NCBI GenBank assembly: GCA_031271815.1
Contig: JAISVA010000027.1
Location: 124,001 to 188,000, forward strand
Length of the DNA stretch: 64,000 nucleotides
Origin: Prevotellaceae bacterium
Lineage (GTDB): Bacteria; Bacteroidota; Bacteroidia; Bacteroidales; Paludibacteraceae
Direction: 5' to 3'
In this document: in pieces, positions 16,751-22,528 of the stretch
Numbering within the stretch: position 1 is the stretch's first letter
How the letters are laid out: each line of letters begins with the position of its first letter
The notes under the pieces: model-generated
Databases searched by the model: none
What the model saw: only the letters and a program-made list of their open reading frames with translations
What the model was told of the DNA's origin: nothing
Translations under genes and position numbers: made by a program

Positions 16751-17185
16751 TTATTTCCATTCTATGTGTGAAACAATCAACTCGAAAGTTGCATTCTTCG
16801 GTTCTCCATCCAGGGCTGGTTTTAATTCTATTTTATTTTCTTTAAATTGGGCTTTGCGTATGCGGTGCGTTACTTCTGCTTTTCCATCTCTTACAAATTG
16901 CACGATAATATCGAAAGGGAGAATGTCCTGTAAGCGTCCCGTTGGACTTGACTTGATAATTGCCTCTACCTCATCAATATAAAGCGTAATACTTGCACTT
17001 GCCGTAATGTTTCCATAAGAACGTGCTACCGGATACTGTCCTATGCCATAAACATTTGTCATTGTTTCTACATCTGAATATGAGATTCCTGTGATGCCGT
17101 TCACTGCTACTCCGCCGATGTTTACTACTACATCTGCCCAACCTAATGCTCTACCGTTTACTTCCGGTATAATTCTTGCTGCCAT
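16751..17185 (-). CDS. Tail tube protein (P2 FII-like)
   Basis: 144 residues, typical of inner tube subunits. The pattern includes NGRALGWADVVVNIGGVAVN, ISYSDVETMTNVYGIGQYP, SITLYIDEVEAI, DIIVQFVRDGKAEVTHRIRK and FELIVSHIEW: alternating strands of the conserved tube beta-barrel. It follows the sheath gene after about 108 bases, as in P2 and R-type pyocin clusters. It would polymerise in hexameric rings around the tape measure and be driven through the target envelope when the sheath contracts. Confidence 0.7.
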   Translation of the reverse strand: MAARIIPEVNGRALGWADVVVNIGGVAVNGITGISYSDVETMTNVYGIGQYPVARSYGNITASASITLYIDEVEAIIKSSPTGRLQDILPFDIIVQFVRDGKAEVTHRIRKAQFKENKIELKPALDGEPKNATFELIVSHIEWK

Positions 17186-17293
17186 AATTCTTTATTTTTT
17201 AATTGTTAGTTATTTTTCAGAACAAAGAGTAAAGAACGCTTCGCTAAAAGAGTAAAGACGTCTTTGCTCTTTATTCTTTGTTTTTAATTCTTT

Positions 17294-18529
17294 TTACAGT
17301 TTTGTTGTATAACCGATTTTTACTTTCACTTTACGCATGACGCCTACCGGTACGTTTTTGATTTGAATTTCGAGTTCGGAGGTCGCCAGTACATTTTGTT
17401 CCGGGTCAATTACTACCCTGTAGCCCGACAGCTCGCCCGCTCTTTCCATATCTTCAAGAGCGCTACCGGCAATTGTTTCGAGGTATGCTACCATATCGGA
17501 GCGTAAATTTCCTGTTTGTGCATCTACATAAAGCGGTGCGTTCAGGTATGGCAGCAGGTTGGCGCGGATGCCGCGGATGGCTTTGTCCATGGTACGCACA
17601 TTCTCGATGTTGGCGTAGTCGGATGTTCCTACGTCCAGCGTGTGGCTGTCGTTCAGGTAGTTACCGGCATTTCCGATGTGGGTGCGTACGAAGAGGTATC
17701 GCAGCTCGTTAATCTGGTCGAGCGTGGCAACGGTTACCTTTTTGACCGGTTCGCCGGTGATGAATCCGGGCACTTTCAAGCCGAGCGGGAATTTTTGTAC
17801 CCAGGCGATGCTTTCGTGTACCATGGCAGAGGATAATGCGCCGAGCACGGTGCCGATACAGCCGTAGTGCGCCCAGTCGCCGAGCATATTGTCCAGTTCC
17901 GGATCCAGGTCGCGGCTGATAAGGATGGAAACGTTTGAGCGGTCTTTCAACACCCTGTTCGCTGTTTCGCGATAAAATTCATCCACTTCGAGGTGCGCTC
18001 CTCTGGCATGTGTTGCAATTACGCTCAACGGCTGGTGCTCATTGAATAACTGGCTGCAGGCAACCTGGTAATCTGCTACATCCGTGTCTGTAATCGTTGC
18101 TGCAAATACGCCAGCCTGACGGATTTCGCCGCCTGCGTAATACTGCAGTGCTTTGATGTCTTCGTCTTTGATTTTGCCGGTTTCGCCTGTTTTGACAGCC
18201 AGGTAAAGCGTTCCGGCAGGCGACATGCGGAAGAATTCGCGTACGTGATAGACGATGGCGTTTTTTTGTACTTTTACCGGATCGGTTATTGCCGCACCGT
18301 CTTCTTCGGGTTCCGTTTCGTCGATTCCAAACTGGTCGGCAAGCTGCTCGAAATATTTCATGCGGGCGACAAAGATTTTTTCTTCTCCGCCTGTTTCGTC
18401 AAATTGTTCCAATGAGGAAGCAAAATTTTCGTTCAATGCCATAAGCAGTCCGCTTACAGGGTCGGCGTTGGGCGCTGTGCGGCCCAGTCCGCCGTTTTGT
18501 TTCTGAAAGGTAATGTCATTTAGTGCCAT
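17294..18529 (-). CDS. Contractile tail sheath protein (DUF2586-like)
   Basis: 411 residues. The N-terminus MALNDITFQKQNGGLGRTAP, the VSVIATHARGAHLEVDEFYR-like core and C-terminal ELEIQIKNVPVGVMRKVKVK resemble Bacteroidota DUF2586 tail sheath proteins. The protein would assemble around the tube and contract to drive it through a cell envelope. It is the first gene of the minus-strand structural operon, about 70 bases downstream of a strong promoter-like sequence. Sheath plus tube is the key evidence that the particle is of the contractile rather than flexible type. Confidence 0.75.
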   Translation of the reverse strand: MALNDITFQKQNGGLGRTAPNADPVSGLLMALNENFASSLEQFDETGGEEKIFVARMKYFEQLADQFGIDETEPEEDGAAITDPVKVQKNAIVYHVREFFRMSPAGTLYLAVKTGETGKIKDEDIKALQYYAGGEIRQAGVFAATITDTDVADYQVACSQLFNEHQPLSVIATHARGAHLEVDEFYRETANRVLKDRSNVSILISRDLDPELDNMLGDWAHYGCIGTVLGALSSAMVHESIAWVQKFPLGLKVPGFITGEPVKKVTVATLDQINELRYLFVRTHIGNAGNYLNDSHTLDVGTSDYANIENVRTMDKAIRGIRANLLPYLNAPLYVDAQTGNLRSDMVAYLETIAGSALEDMERAGELSGYRVVIDPEQNVLATSELEIQIKNVPVGVMRKVKVKIGYTTKL

Positions 18530-18603
18530 TTTACTTGCTTTTTAATTTAAAAATATCATTTAATTGTGTTTGTAATCATCACTGCTGTTTCTGATTTCTG
18601 AGG

Positions 18604-18635
18604 CAAATGTAAGTGCAGAAAATCATCCGGACAAG
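18604..18635 (-). promoter_or_regulatory. Late (tail operon) promoter
   Basis: On the minus strand the -33-like CTTG (18632-18635) and -7 TACATTTG (18604-18611) are separated by exactly 20 bases, close to the Bacteroidota consensus TTTG-N19-21-TAnnTTTG. Transcription would begin near 18597 and give a leader of about 68 bases before the sheath ATG at 18529. Confidence 0.6.
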
Positions 18636-18644
18636 CAAATTTCT

Positions 18645-18680
18645 AATGGTTGGAACGATTATTCCAATGGTTGGAATAAT
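18645..18680. promoter_or_regulatory. Tandem activator/operator-like direct repeats upstream of the late promoter
   Basis: Two copies of AATGGTTGGAA(C/T) (18645 and 18666) are spaced 21 bases apart, two DNA turns. The first also forms a TTGGAA...TTCCAA inverted repeat. They lie about 47-83 bases upstream of the predicted start, next to the -33 box, where phage activators usually bind. The rest of the 18530-18918 gap holds a degenerate GGCTGT-type motif (18721-18740) and nothing else recognisable. Confidence 0.5.
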
Positions 18681-18918
18681 CCTTTTTTGGGAGAGGGAAA
18701 ATAGAGACTTTTGTTTCCGTAAAAAGGCTGTATCAAAAGATCTTTATCTATGAGCTACATAAATCAGCACGGAGTTAACAGCAGGATTATCTGTAATTAA
18801 TGATTTTGTAAATTAAACAACTCGTGTTGATTCATGGACATTCATGACAGTTGCTTATAAAAATTCAAACCGGATTTATTCCCGGAACTGTTTCGGCTAA
18901 CAAATAAAATATAAAAAA

Positions 18919-19416
18919 ATGCGAAAACAATTGTACTTAGACATCAAAAACCGCCTGGAAGCCGTTAAAAACGAGCAGGGCGAGCAGTTATTCCGACACA
19001 TTGACCTGTGGAACAGGCAAACGGAACTGAACGAACAGGAAATACCTTTTGCCTGTCCGGCAGTGTTTATAGAATTTATGCCAATGGTATGGAAAACGCG
19101 AGGAAACAGCGTGCGGGATTGTGAACTTACTGTGCGCCTGCATGTTGTTACGGAGCCTCTTTCCGGGATTGCCGGCGAGCCGCAGGCGGAACAGCAAGTG
19201 CTGGAATGCTTCGATATCATCGACGTGTTAACAGCCGACCTGCGAGGTTTCGGAACGGATTATATGAACGGCTGGATGCACACTCAAAGCATCACAAGCC
19301 ATCACTACGACCGGTATGCGGATAATGTGGAGGAATGCATTTGTAATGTGCGCGACTTTTCGGCAGTGCGGGAGTATGTGCCTGTTACGCCCGGCTTAAG
19401 TATTATACCGCAATAA
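18919..19416 (+). CDS. Tail terminator / completion-like protein (gpU-type), divergent
   Basis: 165 residues beginning MRKQLYLDIKNRLEAVKNEQ. It contains a FACPAVFIEFMP strand, ELTVRLHVVTEPL, FDIIDVLTADLRGFG and an acidic C-terminus (CICNVRDFSAVREYV). This resembles small phage tail-completion proteins of Bacteroidota that cap the tail at the head-proximal end. In a head-less particle the same protein would cap the free tail tip. It faces away from the sheath operon across a 389-base regulatory gap, so both could respond to shared regulators. Confidence 0.55.
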   Translation: MRKQLYLDIKNRLEAVKNEQGEQLFRHIDLWNRQTELNEQEIPFACPAVFIEFMPMVWKTRGNSVRDCELTVRLHVVTEPLSGIAGEPQAEQQVLECFDIIDVLTADLRGFGTDYMNGWMHTQSITSHHYDRYADNVEECICNVRDFSAVREYVPVTPGLSIIPQ

Positions 19417-19434
19417 GCGTTATAAAAAATATAC

Positions 19435-19710
19435 GGTGAGGTTGTGCTAAAAGAACGCGGATTTACACAGACAAAAAAATAAGAGGCTGTCTCAAAAGTC
19501 TTTTTGAACGCAGATAACTCGGATAAACACGGATTTTTATATTGTTGATAATTAGTTATATATAAAATTCCTATTCGTTTGTTATCTGTGTTATCTGCGT
19601 CATCCGCGTTCTTTTGAGACAGCCCCTTATTTTTTTGTCTGTGTTATCCGTGCCAACTGCGTACAAAAATACTTTCAGTACAGCCCGATTATGAATTTAG
19701 AGGCTGTCCG
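19435..19710. repeat. Large nested palindrome between convergent genes
   Basis: The 353-base gap (19417-19769) is mostly one imperfect inverted repeat centred near 19560. Matching arms read ACAGACAAAAAAATAAG followed by GGCTGTCTCAAAAG on the left (about 19467-19498). Their reverse complement is on the right (about 19611-19645). An inner pair GAACGCAGATAAC / GTTATCTGCGT and outer degenerate GGCTGT copies at 19438 and 19701 are nested. It could be a fossil MITE pair. Convergent transcripts would fold into a long hairpin. Confidence 0.6.
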
Positions 19711-19769
19711 TAAATCCCAAGATGACTTCAAAAGCCTTATCCAACACTCAGGTTTCAAGGCAAATTCAT

Positions 19770-20003
19770 TTATACTTTGTCAAACTTCTTTTGCTTTTCC
19801 TGTTTTTGCTGCAATTCCTTAAGCTGCTTTTTGGCAGGGGTCGCGAGGTAGCTGTTAAACGTGGAATAGGATAAATCGGCAACAATGTCCGAAATATTAT
19901 TTTCATACGTCCATTTTTGCGAAATTCCCTTTTTCTTATTTTCAAGTACTCGGTCTTGAATTTTAATTATCCGTTTCAATAAGTTTTCCCGGTTGTATGC
20001 CAT
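19770..20003 (-). CDS. Small conserved phage-associated protein
   Basis: 77 residues, beginning MAYNRENLLKRIIKIQDRVL and containing QKWTYEN, ISDIVADLSYSTFNSYL and a Lys/Gln-rich tail. Similar short proteins occur in Bacteroidota prophages near regulatory regions, though I cannot name a family with confidence. The basic, helical make-up would allow DNA binding, which is inference only. It lies on the same strand as the small HTH frame downstream of the switch region. Confidence 0.45.
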   Translation of the reverse strand: MAYNRENLLKRIIKIQDRVLENKKKGISQKWTYENNISDIVADLSYSTFNSYLATPAKKQLKELQQKQEKQKKFDKV

Positions 20004-20045
20004 CGTTTTAGTTGATTATTTTAATTAATTCAAGTTGCCGGTTGA

Positions 20046-20255
20046 TTTCAAGTCCGAATGACTAACAGTTAGATAACCCCTTGCAAGCGAAGCGCAGCTC
20101 GGAGGATGAATAACGGCTATCTCTTTCCCAACTCCGAAAAAGTTCAACCCGCTACAGGGTTGACTGGCAGGGTAAATCGTTTCTATTCTCGCTCTTCCCC
20201 GAGTTGCGCTTCGCTTGCAAGGGGTTATCAAACTGTCAGTCCTCCGGACTTCGAA
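20046..20255. repeat. Inverted repeat (about 57-base arms, 96-base centre)
   Basis: Left arm 20046-20102 and right arm 20199-20255 are reverse complements with few mismatches. The strongest 31 bases are GATAACCCCTTGCAAGCGAA and onward on the left, mirrored at 20199-20229. The centre holds a small CAACCC...GGGTTG hairpin. No T-run follows. The rest of the 20004-20313 gap shows nothing further. Confidence 0.6.
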
Positions 20256-20313
20256 ATAGAAATTATTTTGAGATATATAAATAGCAACTTAAATGAATTA
20301 TTTAATTTAAATG

Positions 20314-20532
20314 TCAGAACCGTTGACCGTTGAACTTTTTACCTCCGTATAATTCATGCGCCACTTTCACCGCCTTTTTAAAGTTAGGCGACTTTTTGTT
20401 TTTCAGAATGCGGCTCATCGACAATTGATGTACGCCTATTCTTTCCGCAACAGCCTTCTTCCACCCGTGTGGAAGAAAAGCAGGTAACTCTTTACTGTTT
20501 TTAATTTCTTTTTCGATTTTCCTTTTAACGTA
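20314..20532 (-). CDS. Small helix-turn-helix (Cro-like) frame lacking a clear start codon
   Basis: An open minus-strand frame of about 72 codons between stops encodes a short Lys-rich start, then PHGWKKAVAERIGVHQLSMS and RILKNKKSPNFKKAVKVAHE, a good helix-turn-helix. No ATG, GTG or TTG sits at the beginning of the frame; an ATT is the only near-start codon. It may be decayed, or use a rare start. Placement divergent to the repressor gene, downstream of a minus-strand TATATTTG box overlapping operators, fits a Cro-type regulator. Confidence 0.45.
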   Translation of the reverse strand, partial: YVKRKIEKEIKNSKELPAFLPHGWKKAVAERIGVHQLSMSRILKNKKSPNFKKAVKVAHELYGGKKFNGQRF

Positions 20533-20540
20533 TTATTATT

Positions 20541-20548
20541 TAACTTTG
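20541..20548 (+). promoter_or_regulatory. -7 box of repressor promoter
   Basis: TAACTTTG matches TAnnTTTG on the plus strand, about 104 bases upstream of the repressor ATG. The two operators lie between this box and the gene, as expected for autoregulation by roadblock. Confidence 0.4.
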
Positions 20549-20574
20549 AAGCGTGTTATATTTTAAATGCGCTG

Positions 20575-20628
20575 CAAATATATAGAGAATATCTCTATTA
20601 TTGTTAAATATATAGAGTAATAATCTAT
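20575..20628. promoter_or_regulatory. Divergent operator region: two 17-bp operators and a minus-strand -7 box
   Basis: Operator 1 (20582-20598) is ATAGAGA-ATA-TCTCTAT, a perfect 7-base inverted repeat. Operator 2 (20612-20628) is ATAGAGT-AAT-AATCTAT, the same with one mismatched pair. The extended unit AAATATATAGAG recurs 30 bases apart. A minus-strand TATATTTG (20575-20582) overlaps operator 1, so a bound repressor would shut off leftward transcription. Confidence 0.6.
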
Positions 20629-20651
20629 TTTACAATTAAATTAAATTATAT

Positions 20652-21092
20652 ATGTCTGTAAAAGAGAGGATAAAAGAATTTATAAAATCGAAAAAAATGA
20701 CAATTTCCGATTTTGAGAAGCAAATAAACGTGGCAAATGGCTATGTAAATAGCATTTCAAAAGGGATAGGTACGGAAAAAATAGAAATAATATTAGAGAA
20801 ATACCCTAATTTAAATATCGAATGGCTCATTACCGGAACGGGAGAAATGTTGAAGCCGGATAGAAAAAATGAAACCGACAGCCACACAACGATAGAATTG
20901 TTACTTAACATCCTCAAAGAAAAAGACGGTAAAATAGAAGAATTAAACAGAAAGGTAGGTGAATTGCAAGTGATTGCAAGTAAAAGTCGGGCAAACACAA
21001 TTACTGTTAACTCGTTGCCGGCTAAAAAAACGTTGTCCGTTCTGTCCAAATCTCAACTAGTAACACGAGTTTTGGATAATTTGCAAACTTGA
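20652..21092 (+). CDS. Phage-type helix-turn-helix repressor
   Basis: 146 residues. Residues 1-65 (KERIKEFIKSKKMTISDFEK, INVANGYVNSISKGIGTEKI, YPNLNIEWLITGTGEM) form the XRE/CI-like DNA-binding domain common in Bacteroidota phages and CTns. A Lys/Glu coiled coil (about 85-110) for dimerisation and a short tail follow. No S24 peptidase domain is present, so self-cleavage on DNA damage is not expected. Release might depend on another factor. It lies just downstream of two operators and divergent to the small HTH frame. It is the likely master regulator of the tail cluster. Confidence 0.65.
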   Translation: MSVKERIKEFIKSKKMTISDFEKQINVANGYVNSISKGIGTEKIEIILEKYPNLNIEWLITGTGEMLKPDRKNETDSHTTIELLLNILKEKDGKIEELNRKVGELQVIASKSRANTITVNSLPAKKTLSVLSKSQLVTRVLDNLQT

Positions 21093-21194
21093 AAAGCCTT
21101 ATTTTCATAACCAGAAGAAAGCAAAGTGTAACCTAAGGAAGGAAAGATAAGGCAAAATTCAGACTCGAAAATTTTCCGGCAAAAAACGTGTAAA

Positions 21195-22439
21195 TTACGG
21201 TTCAATCGGTTTACTGTCGTGATATTTCCCGGCTTTGATGTTTTCGGTAATTTTTTTTATGGCTTCGATCGTGTAATCCACATCTTCGCGGGTGTGCTCC
21301 ATTGTAGGAATCAGGCGCAGCATTACTTTCCCCTGCTGGATATAAGGGAAGATGATGGAAACGCAGAATATATTATAACTTTCGCGCAAATCGACCAGCA
21401 TGTGAACTGCCTCCGGCATGTTGCTGATAGAGACATATACGGGTGTAACCGGCGATTCGGTATTGCCTATCTCCAAGCCTGCTTTACGCAATCCGTTTTG
21501 TAATGGTGTAACTATGTCCCATAGCTTTTTTCTCCATTCCGGATTTTTCCTTATCATTTCCATTCGCTTGAGTGCGCTTGCCACGATAGCTGCCGGCAAT
21601 GATTCGGAGAAGGTTTGCGAGCGCATATTGTATCGCAGGAAGTTGATTACATCTTCGCTTCCGGCTACAAATCCGCCGATTAGTCCGAGTGATTTTCCGA
21701 ATGTTCCGACGTGCAAATCGACCTTATCCTGTACCCCGAAATGATCGGCAGCGCCGATTCCGTTTGGTCCCATAGTCCCGAATCCGTGGGCATCCTCGAC
21801 TACCAGCCGAAACTCGTATTTTTCTTTCAGACCAACAATTTTATCCAAAGGGGCTAATTCGCCGGTCAATCCGATTACGCCTTCCGTAATGAGCAATACG
21901 CCACCGTCGTGCTCGCGGGCATATTCGCACGCTTTTTGAAGCTGGATTTCAATGCTTTCTATTTTGTTCTGGTGATAGACGTACCGCTTGTTCAAGTGCA
22001 GGCGTATGCCATCGTGAATGCTCGAATGAACGTCCGAATCATACACAATCACGTCGTTTCTTCCGCATAGGCAGTCGATGATGGAAACCATTCCCTGGTA
22101 GAAAGAGTTAAGAACAAAAGCATCTTCTTTCCGGACAAAATCGGCAATCACACTTTCGAGCTCTTCGTGCAGGGTTGTTTGTCCGGTCATCAACCGTGAA
22201 CCCATCGGGAGCGAGAAACCGTATTTCGCAGCTGCTTCGGCATCTATTTTCTTCACTTCGGGATTGCTTGCCATTCCCAAATAGTTGTTGATGCTCCAAT
22301 TCAGCACATCTCTTCCTCTGAATTTCATTCTTGGTCCGAGCTCGCCTTCCAGTTTGGGATACATAAAATAACCCTGTCCCTGCTTGCTCCATTGACCTAA
22401 CGCTCCCGGATTGTTTAGTATTCTTTTAAAGATGTCCAT
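21195..22439 (-). CDS. PLP-dependent alpha-oxoamine synthase (serine palmitoyltransferase-like)
   Basis: 414 residues, fold-type I. Motifs of the KBL/AONS/ALAS/SPT family: SRLMTGQTTLHEELE (81-95), His138 in DSDVHSSIHDG (cofactor stacking), EDAHGFG (215-221, Asp216 and His218) and the Schiff-base lysine K249 in GTFGKSLGL. It condenses an amino acid with an acyl-CoA and releases CO2. In Bacteroidota such genes often serve sphingolipid or sulfonolipid synthesis, so a serine palmitoyltransferase-like role is plausible, but glycine C-acetyltransferase cannot be excluded. It follows the PBP1A gene by 89 bases and is the right border of the tail cluster. Confidence 0.75.
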   Translation of the reverse strand: MDIFKRILNNPGALGQWSKQGQGYFMYPKLEGELGPRMKFRGRDVLNWSINNYLGMASNPEVKKIDAEAAAKYGFSLPMGSRLMTGQTTLHEELESVIADFVRKEDAFVLNSFYQGMVSIIDCLCGRNDVIVYDSDVHSSIHDGIRLHLNKRYVYHQNKIESIEIQLQKACEYAREHDGGVLLITEGVIGLTGELAPLDKIVGLKEKYEFRLVVEDAHGFGTMGPNGIGAADHFGVQDKVDLHVGTFGKSLGLIGGFVAGSEDVINFLRYNMRSQTFSESLPAAIVASALKRMEMIRKNPEWRKKLWDIVTPLQNGLRKAGLEIGNTESPVTPVYVSISNMPEAVHMLVDLRESYNIFCVSIIFPYIQQGKVMLRLIPTMEHTREDVDYTIEAIKKITENIKAGKYHDSKPIEP

Positions 22440-22528
22440 CGTTCTTAAAGTTTATGATACGAAATTTTACCGAACCCGAATCCTCAACGGGATTTTAATG
22501 CGATATTAAATCCTTTTATTACTTAACA

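Larger units (their letters stand above)
2779..21092. other. Phage-tail-like (tailocin-type) gene cluster
   Basis: This block between argD and an oxoamine synthase contains contractile-tail genes (sheath, tube, chaperones, tape measure, hub, spike, gp25-like, LysM, J and I-like, fibres), a lysis cassette and a CI-like regulator with operators. No capsid, portal, terminase, integrase or replication gene is visible, and no AAA+ ATPase of the kind carried by extracellular contractile injection systems. Known R-type pyocins have this composition: tail plus lysis genes without a head. A tailocin or a head-less prophage remnant is therefore the best reading. All structural genes except the terminator-like gene lie on the minus strand behind one strong promoter-like site. 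Confidence 0.75.

Noticed and set aside
20025..20333. Two oppositely oriented frames sharing a SPSCASLARG-like segment
   Set aside because: They are readings of the inverted repeat and not genes.
2779..21092. Type VI secretion system or extracellular contractile injection system
   Set aside because: No TssJLM membrane complex, ClpV or AAA+ ATPase is seen; a lysis cassette and phage regulators fit a phage-tail-like particle better.
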